From Antedon mediterranea (lineage: Eukaryota; Echinodermata; Crinoidea; Comatulida; Antedonidae), in the NCBI RefSeq assembly GCF_964355755.1, contig NC_092676.1:26766288-26830287 (forward strand): DNA of 64,000 nucleotides, read 5' to 3'. Shown one piece after another: positions 12,035 through 22,662 of the stretch. The notes under the pieces are model-generated. The model was not told the DNA's origin. It saw only the letters and a list, made by a program, of their open reading frames with translations, and did not search any database. Numbering within the stretch: the stretch's first letter is position 1; the number at the start of each line of letters is the position of its first letter. A program made the translations under genes and the position numbers.

Positions 12035-13301
12035 GAATTTGTTTTGAATTTTTCACAAAAAGTAGATGAAAATATAAATATGAATGCGCATTAGTCAACA
12101 CTTTTCGATTTGTGCCAATAAATTTGACTAGTGGAAAAACAGCTTTACATACATTTGTTTTTTATCGAGAGTTGATTTTTTAAACTGTTGTTCAGTATGA
12201 ACTGTTAAAATACATACTTTGGAGGAACCACACCCGAAGGACATCCAAACTTTACTCTCTACGCACTTGACTCGACTCAACTACTTTTCAGATGCCAAAA
12301 GAATTATCTGTTTGTGCCATATTTTATCATGGTATTCAACAATACAAACAAACAAGACTTTCTAGAAAGTACAATAGGTGTTATTGAATTCTTACAACTC
12401 GGATTTATTGGTAACTTTTTATTTCTCTTGCAGATTAGATAATAGTCCTTTAACAATATAAACTTTACAATAGTGCTATAAATGTAAAGCTACTTAACTC
12501 AACTTAAGTAATACAACTGAAATCATAGCTCAACTGTGTATCTATGCCATTTGGATATGTGTAAAATAATAAAGAAGTACCATATTATCTTTCTTAAATT
12601 ACGTTGTTTCTTTTTGTTTTTTTTTCTAATATTTTCATGTCGCAACACACACAGAATGACTTTTTAACTCGACAGCTGTGACATTGCAATTGATGAATAA
12701 AAGTGTGAAAATATTATTACACTCACTAGAAACTTTACTTTATATAAAAATAAAACATAATTTATACTGAAAATGTTTATTATTAAATAATATTTCAGGG
12801 GAAATTAAAGATAAAACAAGTAATATTTGATGTTTTTTATGCTTTTAATACAGGTACTATCAATGAAAAATATAAAATAATAAAAATACAAACTAATACT
12901 GGAGGTATCAAAAGTTAAATACTGGACTCGGATTTAACCTTTGAAACCAATACAACTTTAGTTTAGTTTCGGTTTCAATTCATTGCCACTATTTACATAT
13001 ACATGACAACACATTTTCACAAGATGAATTTAAACAATAAAAATAAGAATTTTACCTTTTTAATTTTATGAATTTTTAAAAAGAAACTTCTTTGAAGTTT
13101 ACAGTACATTTGAGTTTTTGTACTTTTATAGTATTGGTTTATGGAAAAAAGAAAACAGTTTTTAATATGTACCTGTGCCTTGTCTAAAAATCAATTTAGC
13201 TTCATACATAGATAGTCTGGATGCAATGAAACCATCTGTGGAAATACAGTAACCGCATTAGATACCTAACCCTACAGTAGCTGTCTTGGATACTTTATTT
13301 A

Positions 13302-13959
13302 AGCCTGTTTTCCTGTCGACGTTAAGTTTCGTTGAGTTTAAAATCGTTAAAGTTGAATAGCGATTACGATGATCGAGTCAGACCGCTAATATTTACACAT
13401 TTTGACGCGATCGTTCAAAGTTTCTTGGTTCTCTCGAGCGTTGCTGGGACATGTGGATGTAAAGTATTGCAAAACCAAGGCCGGCCACATGCAACCGGGC
13501 CCGCGTGAAAATTGAAAAAGTTAAGGGTTTTGATGCTTCAATCCAGCGTAGGACATGCTTTCGTTGATATCTTAATCTAGGCTTACATTAAAGACAAACA
13601 TTAAATTTAATTGGTTTAATTTTATAATTTAATTTGACTTTTTTAAATATCAGACCTTAAAAGTGTACAAAAAAGGTGAAAAACATCGTCGCGTTGTAAA
13701 AATTCAATAATTGTCAGCGCGTGACTACTTTTTCACAAACTGCAATGACATAATTTGTGAACCATTTGATTGGTCAGTTTTAACGATCGTAAAAATCGTT
13801 AAAATCTTAAATCGTTAAAGTTGAACCGAGTTCAACTTTAACGATTTAAGATTTTAACGATTTTAAACGTTAATTTCTACCCCCTTTTCCTGTCAAATCG
13901 TTGAATCTGTCAACTCAACGCAACTTAAGGCAACTTAACGATCGACAGGAAAACAGGCT
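13302..13959. mobile_element. Non-autonomous DNA transposon with TTA target duplication
   Basis: Terminal inverted repeats AGCCTGTTTTCCTGTCGA and its complement bound 658 bp. The flanking TTA (13299-13301 and 13960-13962) fits the 3-bp TWA duplication of PIF/Harbinger elements. The interior repeats the word tcgttaaa in both orientations and has a near-perfect palindrome centred on 13828 (26-bp arms, 3-bp spacer). No transposase frame was seen. Confidence 0.75.
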
Positions 13960-14686
13960 TTAGTTTGTAGATTTTATAACATTATAGTAAAACGCTACAC
14001 TATTGTTCCAATTGTCTCTTAATACCACAACAAAATAAAGGGTTTTCAATCGCAATACAGTATTTTAAATACTAATGGGTATATACCCTCTTTATAACAA
14101 TCTGAGGCTCGAGTTTACCTGAGCCATTATTTTATTTCAAAAACAATACTTACTACAGGGTAAGGGAGTACAAATGGTTGTTATATATTGTATTCAAAAC
14201 CACAAACTCAGCCATTAAATCTTTTTATATATTCTTCCCATAAAAATCAGCTAAAATTACTCCAGAATGACGAACATTTTTGGAATGTTAAAATTGTTTC
14301 CCATATTGTCAGAGAATTATTTCTATTTATCCATTAAGAGCTAGTTAAATGAGTTCAGGTTGTCAATTCCTACTTTTTTAAAGTGTTCTGTTTATTTTCT
14401 TATGTCAAAGTGTCCACTAACTTGAGGTAATATAATGAATTTTATTGCACTATAGATCGTAAGAGTGAAGTATGACCAAAAAGCCTGGAAAGTATGTAGT
14501 ATTAGTAATGACATTTATATTGCAACCCCTTTTTTGGAACAATTATAACACCCTGCACTTTTAACTTGGCCTCTATAAATTCCCCTAAATATTAAAACAA
14601 ACGCATTAGTCTTTTGATCTGCAATTATTCCATTTCAAACTGATTTTCTTGTCAATATGTCAATCTATTTTGTGTATCTTTATTTA

Positions 14687-14783
14687 AGATCTGTCTATAC
14701 TATACAAACTAGACAAATAAAGTGTGCTCAAATAATGGTAGTGATATGCCCAAATATGGTAGTGAAATGACATCATCAGTTGT
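14687..14783. mobile_element. Palindromic MITE fragment (gtctacactatcaaact family)
   Basis: It keeps agatctgtctatactataca and two copies of the cccaaatatggtagtg box followed by tgacatcatca. The right arm is missing. Confidence 0.65.
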
Positions 14784-15127
14784 TTCAAGGGGTATTGATG
14801 TGATATATTTTTTGTTTATTCATTTAAATGAATACTCTTTGAAGTGTTGAGGGAGGCGTAGTGTCTGTTTATAATACAGCTAATGTGAATATTTATACAT
14901 AGATTAACCACACTATTAGTTGAATATTGTATCAAAGGTTCAAAGCATAATAGTATCTTATAGATAAAAGATAGTATTTTTTGCTGAATAATCAAATAAA
15001 GAAGATACTATTAACTGAACTGAACTTAACTTAACAAACAAGACTAGGGGCGATGAACTTAGGTCTCTTACAAATTGTACATTTTTATAGCACACTTCCC
15101 TGTTGAAAAATGAACAATACATGTTTC

Positions 15128-15355
15128 AACAGTATGGAGTTGTGGCTTGGTGGTTATGATGCTTGGCTACCACTCCAAGGGTCCTGGGTTCAAGTCCTGT
15201 CACATGTCAGTTTTTTTTCTAAGGACCAAATTACTCCACTCCCAAAGACTTGTAATAAGACTTGTTTATGTAGAGCATCTTGTGTATATGTTTGTCTTGT
15301 GAACCTCTGAGGGTCCCTAATAATCAGCAATAGCTGGATGGAACACCCTCATTAA
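15128..15355 (+). mobile_element. tRNA-derived SINE, family A
   Basis: The head at 15142-15210 has an A-box region tggcttggtggttatgatg and a B box ggttcaagtcc (15187-15197). The tail (gagggtccctaataatcagc, ggatggaacaccctcatt) equals the retroposon tail at 2322-2405. No pol III terminator close to the head and no proper acceptor stem, so it is not a tRNA gene. Confidence 0.75.
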
Positions 15356-16089
15356 ATATGGTTTTTTTTAAAAATGGCCAATCTCTATTTAAAGAACACC
15401 TTTAATTTTATTTGGTTCAGAAGGAGTCCCCATAAATATGGATACCTGCTTCAATTCAGTATGACTAAAAAGTACTACTGTGGTAAAGTTAGGTTTCCGC
15501 AAACCTAACTTTACTAGTGTTTATTCGCCATGCAAACCTTTAAACTTTAATGATTAAAAAGTACACATGTTTTAATTTTTTAAATGAAATATAATCACTT
15601 TATTTTGAATCTGATATTTTGCATCTGGTTATTTAACACTAATCATTTTTGTTTTCAAAATAATTTAAAATAGTAATGATTTAATATAATAACAATTTAA
15701 TGAATACTAATGTTACCATATCTACGTTTCACAGAGGAGATCTGTACAAAACCTTTTGCATTGTGTCTGCCTATTTCAGACTAAAGCATAATATAGATGT
15801 AAAGATTAGTACAAGAAAAATACTATCTAGAATATCTTTCTAGAATATACAGTATATTAAATATTTGAAATAAAATATTTAACTTCGTTTAAACATTAAA
15901 TTGATCATCATTTTAAAAATATAGTTTTGAACATTAAATTTTGCATTGAAATTTACAATTAATTTGTAACAATATTGCAGTCAATCAAAATACAAATTTC
16001 TATTTATATGTGCAATGGACCTCATAATTTGTTTTCTATTATTATTATTTTGAATATTATATACAGAACATTAAGGATCATCTGCTTCT

Positions 16090-17769
16090 TTATTTTTGTC
16101 TGTCCATTTCATCCTTCATAGCTGGGATAAGACCATCCCTAAACGCGATGTCAAGCAGCTCTTGACTACTTTCAACTTTGGGATTTTGTCTTCCGGCCCA
16201 AATCAAGAAGTGTCTGAACTCATACCAGTCAATCATGCCATCTTGGTCCATATCCATAGCTTTTAAGCCTTGTTGGCTGTCTTCACAGCGATAGCATCCG
16301 AAGTATGGCGCCATAAAACCGATATAAAAATGGTCAAAGGTCAAACGATTATCTACCTTGCTGCCATGTCTTCCATCCCATTCATCCCAAGATTTCTTAA
16401 TCTCATCTATGAGGGTGTTAATGTATGGAGAGTTCTTGTTATCCTGTGCGATGATTCCGGCCATCTCATTTGTCAACTTTCCACCAGCTTGATCAAACAA
16501 CATGGCAAGTCCTACTTTACTGTTATATTCTTCCTTTCTGCCATCTGAAGCATTTTTCAACATCTGCTCCTTCATCTTTCCTGCCATTTCAAGAGTAAAT
16601 TGTGGATCTTCACCAAACACATCATTTAGTTTTATCAGTATCATATCTGCATTCGCCATGTTTGAAATTCTAACTTCTTGTTCAATTCCGAAGAATTTGG
16701 CCATGTTAAATCCACCCTGGGCTGTAGGATCTGAGAAAATGAAGCCGAACACCAAGTCAGTTGCCCTTTCACCGTAGATTGGTTGCTTAGGATTTGGCTT
16801 TTTACCAGTGACTGCTTTGGTGACGTTGATAGCTGCTTTTCTGAGATATTCACAGTTGTATTGTTTCAATACTTTTGTGTTTCCAAGTCTGATCAAGTTC
16901 AAAATGGCAGTACAAGTATCGGCATGGCCAAGTGCAGCGCCCTCTATGCATAAGCCTGCCCACATGCCTGTAGCACCTGATGCAAGAACCTCCAGGTTGG
17001 CTGCATGCATTACACCCCACTGCTCGTGCTGGTGGAACAAAAGTTGTCCATCTTTCCATCCACATCGTTCCATCTCTTTCTTAACGGCATGTGTCCAAGC
17101 TCCTAGCTGCTCTGGCATAACAGCACCAAGATCTTCAAATGCTAAACCGAGAATTCTTTCTTCCTTAGGAAGACTGGAGAGATAGTTGACAACATGTCTG
17201 ACACGTTCAGGATACTTAATCATAGTTGTGGAGAAATCTCTGAAGTTGACTAAAATTAATGAATCTTTGGAAAGATTAGCTCGAATCCAGTCGATTTTTT
17301 CTTTGAAATACTTGCAAACTTCATCCATGTTCATCTTATTATAATCAATCTTGTAATACATCAGGTCAAATTCGAGGAACACGTTATTTATGCCAAACTC
17401 TTTACATTTCAACATTCCAATTGGGATGTCAGGCTGAGGAACTTTATCAACTATCTTCTCCCACAGTTCTGAGAAGGCAAACGCATTTGATAGGTCTTCA
17501 CCCTTTGCATTTAGTTCTTCCAAAAACAGATCTCCAATTCTTGTCTGATGGTTGAAAGATTCCACGATGAAGTATTTAAACCTGCATTTCTTAATCTCTT
17601 CATAGATTGCTCGCTTGTTCTCGATAGTGTGTGCCTTTAACGAAGCTACAGTCGTCTCTCGCAAAGAGTTGTCAAGAACAAAGAGCTCCATGTTCTTCAA
17701 TCTCTCATGATCCTTGTTAACTGCAGTCATTTTTTTTTCAATGTTTTCATGAAATTTAGCAGAACTCAT
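16090..17769 (-). CDS. DRE-TIM (HMGL-like) barrel/EF-hand protein, copy 1
   Basis: A 559-aa intron-free frame. Residues 29-300 look like the TIM barrel of the HMG-CoA lyase/isopropylmalate synthase superfamily: strand 1 carries VLDNSLRETT (R37, E38), EDLGAVMPEQL (212-222) resembles the family D-x-x-G-x-x-x-P turn, and HQHEQWGVMHAANLE (246-260) resembles HxHND, followed by GLCIEGAALGHAD (272-284). The usual metal ligands are Asp after the Arg, the two His of HxH, and Asn; here they would be E38, H246, H248 and H282. Residues 320-460 are unassigned. An EF-hand loop at 506-517 (DMDQDGMIDWYE) has every consensus calcium ligand; a degenerate partner may lie at 461-482. No signal peptide or membrane segment, so probably cytosolic. 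The start is supported by a splice acceptor 10 nt upstream and by the paralogues. AATAAA overlaps the stop. Substrate unknown; enzyme activity and calcium regulation are inferences. Confidence 0.85.
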   Translation of the reverse strand: MSSAKFHENIEKKMTAVNKDHERLKNMELFVLDNSLRETTVASLKAHTIENKRAIYEEIKKCRFKYFIVESFNHQTRIGDLFLEELNAKGEDLSNAFAFSELWEKIVDKVPQPDIPIGMLKCKEFGINNVFLEFDLMYYKIDYNKMNMDEVCKYFKEKIDWIRANLSKDSLILVNFRDFSTTMIKYPERVRHVVNYLSSLPKEERILGLAFEDLGAVMPEQLGAWTHAVKKEMERCGWKDGQLLFHQHEQWGVMHAANLEVLASGATGMWAGLCIEGAALGHADTCTAILNLIRLGNTKVLKQYNCEYLRKAAINVTKAVTGKKPNPKQPIYGERATDLVFGFIFSDPTAQGGFNMAKFFGIEQEVRISNMANADMILIKLNDVFGEDPQFTLEMAGKMKEQMLKNASDGRKEEYNSKVGLAMLFDQAGGKLTNEMAGIIAQDNKNSPYINTLIDEIKKSWDEWDGRHGSKVDNRLTFDHFYIGFMAPYFGCYRCEDSQQGLKAMDMDQDGMIDWYEFRHFLIWAGRQNPKVESSQELLDIAFRDGLIPAMKDEMDRQK

Positions 17770-17779
17770 GATTGACTAG

Positions 17780-18416
17780 CTGAAAAAAAAGAGTAGTGTT
17801 TGTTCACCTACTGACAGATCTACTTTAATTTAAATTTTCCCTAAATGACTAGAGCTTTTTGATTGTTGTGCATTGATTTGCATCCACAATTTCTATAACT
17901 AGTTTTCAACAGGTTTTATCTTGATAATGTCATAGTTTTGTTTGACAATAATGATTATCAAATATTTTGAACCATGCTAAATTGTACATCTCAGTAACCA
18001 GTGGTGTAATGGCTATGAGCGCTCACTGGCTAAACTCAGGGGCCCCGGATCTTATGGGGCCCCTGAGGAGTGTCCAGAGGAAAAAGCAGACATTCAAATA
18101 TGTCGGAAAAGGCTAGAATCACCCGATGCCTCCAGCGTTGGAGGGCCACTTGGGGTTCCTAAGCCAGGGGCCTCAGGTCTCTCCATTACGCCACTGTCGG
18201 TAACATAACACAAAAAAGAATACCTTAGTTTTACTTTTTACTTGACTCTAAAAGTATGTAATAACTTCACTTCAAGAATTTCTATATTAAGAAAGAAATA
18301 CAAAATTCTAAAGTGTCTAATTCTAAGTATCGCTGCACATATTTTAAGATGCATACCTTTATGAAGCAATTAAAATTAATATATATATTACAGATACAAT
18401 AATCTACCTTACTTAC
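17780..18416 (-). other. Putative 5' UTR intron of barrel/EF-hand copy 1
   Basis: On the minus strand, donor aaaa|gtaagt at 18416 and acceptor ttttttttcag ending at 17780. The acceptor leaves only ctagtcaatc before the ATG. All four paralogues have a comparable acceptor at this place. The intron carries a hAT-like MITE. Confidence 0.65.
17999..18196. mobile_element. hAT-like MITE with 8-bp target duplication
   Basis: Terminal inverted repeats CAGTGGTGTAATGG and CCATTACGCCACTG bound 198 bp. The flanking 8-mers TCAGTAAC (17991-17998) and TCGGTAAC (18197-18204) differ by one base, as expected for a hAT insertion. The interior is GC-richer than its surroundings. A related partial copy is at 48852-48946. 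Confidence 0.85.
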
Positions 18417-18559
18417 TTTTAAATTGTTGCAGACGTTTGACTGAATTAAGTGCTATTGCAAAATGTATAGACTTCCAGGTCCTATTGGTACTGACTCTTC
18501 ACAGTGTCCTATAGTCTTGTCATCAATGATGCTCATGTCCGGTATGAACTGCTTTTATA
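18417..18559 (-). promoter_or_regulatory. Core promoter and non-coding first exon of barrel/EF-hand copy 1
   Basis: The minus strand has TATAAAAG at 18559-18552. A start site about 30 nt on (near 18528) would give a first exon ending at the donor 18417. Copies 2 and 3 have the same TATAAAAG word with the same layout. The precise start is inferred. Confidence 0.6.
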
Positions 18560-18672
18560 ACTAAATGTTATCTCTTATCTCTCTTATCGTATAAAGGCAT
18601 TGAACAGAAGGGTTTGTTTGCTAAGCAATTTAGATAAACATCAGAATGTCTGATTTAGTTTGTCCAACGTCA

Positions 18673-19082
18673 TCGGAGTTCAGTTGAATGACCACCGCCA
18701 CCAAGGTTTAGTTGAATGACCACCTCCACCAGGGTTTAGTTGAATGACCACCGCCACGAGAGTTTAGTTGAATGACCACCGCCACTAAGGTTTAGTTGTA
18801 TGACCACCGCCACCAGGGTTTTAGTTGTATGACCACCATCACCATGTTTAAATGAATGATTACCGTCACCAGGGTTTAGTTGAATGACCACCGCCACCAG
18901 AGTTTAGTTGAATGACCACCTCCACCAAGGTTTAGTTGTATGACCACCGTCACCATGTTTAAATAACTTACCACCGCCCCTAGGGTTTAGTTGAATGACC
19001 ACCGCCACCAGGGTTGAGATGAATGACCACCGTCATGTTTAAATGAATGACTACCGTCACCAGGGTTTAGTTGAAGGACCAC
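18673..19082. repeat. 28-bp minisatellite upstream of the copy 1 promoter
   Basis: About 15 units of a roughly 28-bp repeat (ggtttagttgaatgaccacc plus gccaccag) with variants such as atgtttaaatgaatga. It starts about 115 bp upstream of the TATA box of copy 1. Confidence 0.9.
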
Positions 19083-20404
19083 TAGGCTTCTTTTGAATCA
19101 CCATTTCTTGCCTGGTTTTATTGAAACATGGTTTTACATTCTACCCATTTTTCATGAACAAAACTAAAATCTAAATTCCACTTCTCTGCATTCAAAAAAT
19201 TGGGTGATATTAGAGGTGAAAAGTTGAACCCAGGTTAATATACTACAATTGTGTTTACTATAGTTTATGTGCAGCAAATCACATTACACTGTCTGATTGA
19301 CATAGACAAACGTCATCAACTGTCAACATGCCTAATATTTGGTTCAATTCATAACTTTATTATGACAATTACTTGTTATTGAGTGTCAAAACCAGTGTCA
19401 TAACCAGTGTCATAACCAGTGTCATAACCAGTGTAAACAGCTTTAGTATCGTCGTATATCGTGCGTTTATAAGTATCATATATGAGTAAAAAACTCAAGT
19501 TAATTAATTATACTATAATATTTAATATTATTCACCGACCTATACTTGTTTACATAAAAAAAAATTGACAAAAAAAGTGTGATGTGCCCAAATATGGTAG
19601 TGATATGACATCATCGTAATGTGTAGCTGTGGTTAGCATGCTTGCCTTCAATCCCACTGTCCAGGGTTTTAAATCCTGACCTAGTACCACTCCCAAAGCC
19701 TCAAATTAAACTTAGTTTATAAGCATGGTAAAATACTTTATCCATCCTTTAATTCACGATTTCCGTATGAATAATGTCTAATGCTACTAGACACACCTTT
19801 AATGTTCACCGTTTCAATTTATGTTTTGACTGACTATCTATATTATAATAGCACTAACCCAAAATGTGTTACTCTGTCTCCCCTTAAATCGTACAACAGA
19901 TACTCTGTCTGTTTCAGATTATTATTCATTATTTATAAAGCGTATTTCCAGAAGATCTGTACAGAGAGACTTTTTAACAGAACCACATACAACAAAAATT
20001 AAATAAAAATGCAACTTAGGGAACACATGCGTTTTGAGATGTTTTTTAAAAAGACCTTTTCCTCTTTGTCCATTCGGCTATAGAACAGCACATTTTCAGG
20101 AAAAATTTGTTTTTTAGACATCTGGAAACCTCTGCAAGGTATTCCAGTACAGGTAATTATATTATACCAGCAGATACCATAATACAGTATACCACATTAC
20201 CACATTTACACTTAAAGAGGAAAATATTTATCGGCGCATATGGCTCATTAGTTTCAGTATTTCAGTAGCATAGTGGCTATATAGTTTAATTAGATTGGAT
20301 TACAGTTAGTGTTAAGTAGGCCTTTCATTTTCCGAGTTTGTGACCCCTTGTAGATGGCTCAGGTCTCAGTAGCTTGTTATAAAAACAGTCCATATACTAA
20401 ACTT
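19083..20404. other. Intergenic stretch with small repeats only
   Basis: It contains a 12-bp repeat (ccagtgtcataa, four copies, 19390-19435), a fragment of the gtctacactatcaaact MITE (19565-19615) and a SINE (19620-19750). Nothing else was recognised. Confidence 0.6.
19620..19750 (+). mobile_element. Diverged tRNA-derived SINE, family A
   Basis: A tRNA-like head (tagctgtggttagcatgctt) and a decayed B box (gggttttaaatcc), then a tail containing taaaatactttatccatcct, shared with 1045-1070. Confidence 0.5.
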
Positions 20405-21255
20405 TCATTTCATTATTTATTTGGTCTATTTGAGTATATACATAACAAAAAAAACTGAAATTGGGGAGACCAGGGTCAACCTAAGTGAACTGAATCACTG
20501 TAGCTGAGCCGGTTGACCCAACCCAAAAGACAGTTTAGACATAAAAGACAAAAGACAAAATACAGTTACAGCGAATCAAAATGAATATGAACTTTTCTAA
20601 TGAAGGCTGATGGGCTTTCTAGGACTGCAGCATCAGTCAACGGTCTGGGAAGCTGGTCCCAGACACGGGGTAACCTGATTGTAATAGAATGGAAAAAAGC
20701 CTGTGTCCTTGATGCTTGATGTCTGAAGCACAGGCGATCATTGTGACGGGTATTTATTAAAATACAGTCATGAACTGTGCTACAGTCCAGAAACCCCACC
20801 AGAACCTTAAAACAAAATATAATAAGAAATTTATCTCTTCTAACGGACAAAGATGAAACAGAAAGCAAATTTAACCTCTCCTCAGAGCACATCTGTCCAC
20901 GATGCTGTTTGAGAGCAAGACGAGTTGCTCTCCTATGGACCCCCTCAAGCTGATCTGACAAAGACTTCGTCCATGGAAACCAAGCAGGTTGCGCATACTC
21001 CAGACCAGGCAAAACAAGACTTTTGTACAAAGACAAAAATGCACTGGTCGAAGCATGTCCAGCCACACTCCAAACAAAGCCCAACATACGTTTAGCTTTG
21101 GAAACATGGACATGGTCATCCCAGGTCAATTTTGAGTTAAAAATAACACCAAGGTATTTAAAAGATGTCACCGGACTAATATGAGAGTCAGACAAAAGGT
21201 ATTTAGACAACTGTCTGTTACGTGAACGTGTGACATGCAGGACATTCGTCTTCAT
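20405..21255 (-). pseudogene. 5'-truncated non-LTR retrotransposon (reverse transcriptase C-terminus and 3' UTR)
   Basis: The frame 20566-21255 (229 aa) resembles the C-terminal part of LINE reverse transcriptases of the CR1/Jockey type: FKYLGVIFNSKLTWDDHV (thumb), AKRMLGFV, LYKSLVLPGLEYAQPAW, QLEGVHRRATRLAL, then the typical tail with R-L-P-R-V-W-D-Q-L-P. The endonuclease and catalytic FADD-box region are missing, so the copy is dead by 5' truncation. The 3' UTR runs to about 20405 and ends in an A/T-rich ccaaataaataatg. The left boundary of the coding part abuts a 20-bp minisatellite exactly where the frame would continue; the frame's first ATG is probably not a real start. Confidence 0.85.
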
Positions 21256-21710
21256 CCCATGACATCATCACACCTCCCATGACATCATCACACCTCCCAT
21301 GACATCATTACACCTCCCATGACATCATCACACCTCCCATGACATCATCACACCTCCCATGACATCATTACACCTCCCATCACACCTCCCATGACATCAT
21401 CACACCTCCCATGACATCATCACACCTCTCATGACATCATTACACCTCCAATAACATCATCACACCTCCCATGACATCATCACACCTCCCATGACATCAT
21501 TACACCTCCCATGACATCATCACACCTCCCATGACATCATCACACCTCCCATGACATCATTACACCTCCCATGACATCATCACACCTCCCACGACATCAT
21601 CACACCTCTCATGACATCATTACACCTCCAATAACATCATCACACCTCCCATTATATCATCACACCTCCCATGACATCATCACACCTTCCATGACATCAT
21701 CACACCTCAC
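21254..21710. repeat. 20-bp minisatellite with higher-order structure
   Basis: About 23 copies of catgacatcatcacacctcc. Every third unit often has catcatta instead of catcatca (60-bp period). A variant block (cacacctctcatgacatcat followed by tacacctccaataacatcat) recurs 180 bp apart, at 21421 and 21601. Confidence 0.93.
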
Positions 21711-22566
21711 TTTATAGTCAATTTTTCAAATCATTGTCAATTGTCAACTACATTAATTACTAGTGACCTCATGAAATAAATCACATTAACATTAATGTTT
21801 TTATTGTGGATTTAATAATATGAAGATTAACAAATAACTAAACTGAAAAGTTGCTAAAAATAACTACATCGCTATACTAATAACTAAATATAACAAGAAA
21901 TATTTCTTACAAAAAACGCCGCGTAACTTTTTGACTGGTCAGTTGTAAGAACAATCTTCATTAATCTAATAATGCCCTTTGTATTTTGTAAAAAATAAAT
22001 AGACATTGACTTATTATCAATCAACTTTTTGTGTATTTATTTATGTGGATTTCGTGAAAAGATATTTATTATATTAATAGTAATACTGATTAATTAATTT
22101 GAAACGATACGAGAGGAATCTGTATGATAAAGCTTCTTAATGAGATACATACACATCAAAGATAGTTCTTTAATTATGAATTACATGCCCATTTTTCACT
22201 AGTTAATTATATACTATAAATACACAATACATTTTTAATAATTTATGGAAAAAATGTTTTTTTTACCATGGAAATGTGTAACAAAATAAAAATGTGTTGA
22301 TTAATCGCAAAAATACACAAACTAATAGTTATTAAATTGTAAATCACATCATGCCCATTTTTTTAATATAAAAATGTTATCAGTACAAATGCAAACAACA
22401 TTTAATTGTGCTTTACACAAAAATAAATCACATCACCAAAAGCGCTATAAATGAATTTAACTTATTCCTCTATTAATTATTTAGTTACTACAAATGCAAA
22501 GAAATCAAACTGTTGGTTAGAAACTTCTATTAGAGAACCATTTATAAATCAATCAATAAAATAAAT
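21711..22566. other. Spacer downstream of barrel/EF-hand copy 2
   Basis: AT-rich. 21853-22600 is partly duplicated at 27905-28260 as the left part of the segmental duplication. 21890-21985 matches a dispersed repeat at 39415-39510. No gene was recognised. Confidence 0.6.
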
Positions 22567-22572
22567 TTTATT
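22567..22572 (-). terminator. Polyadenylation signal of barrel/EF-hand copy 2
   Basis: AATAAA on the minus strand about 95 nt after the stop codon. The equivalent site in copy 3 is at 28235-28240. Confidence 0.6.
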
Positions 22573-22662
22573 CCATTAAAATGAAACATTTTGGTTAGAG
22601 TATATCATCAGAAGTAGAGAACTCAAAATAGGCCTAATCCTAATTAATAGTCATGTTTTCCC

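Larger units (their letters stand above)
10766..16089. other. POLD1 3' UTR and intergenic stretch without a recognised gene
   Basis: The POLD1 3' UTR begins here; AATAAA occurs at about 12117, but its use cannot be judged. The remainder holds MITEs (11739-12034, 13302-13959, a fragment at 14687-14783) and a SINE (15128-15355). Short frames here have no recognisable features. Confidence 0.7.

Noticed and set aside
15142-15210. A possible tRNA gene (also 5130-5195 and 6771-6834)
   Set aside because: A and B boxes are present but stems are incomplete, and each head continues into a repeated body, which marks SINEs.
16270-16548. Other antisense frames over the four genes (for example 22756-23121, 28410-28796, 33137-33466)
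   Set aside because: They are shadows of the conserved sense frames.
16808-17185. 125-aa antisense frame conserved in copies 1-3 (also 23384-23761, 29059-29436)
   Set aside because: It lies wholly opposite the barrel coding region; its conservation follows from that of the sense protein, and it shows no independent domain.
20566-21255. A host gene of 229 aa
   Set aside because: The motifs are those of a LINE reverse transcriptase C-terminus; the catalytic region is missing.
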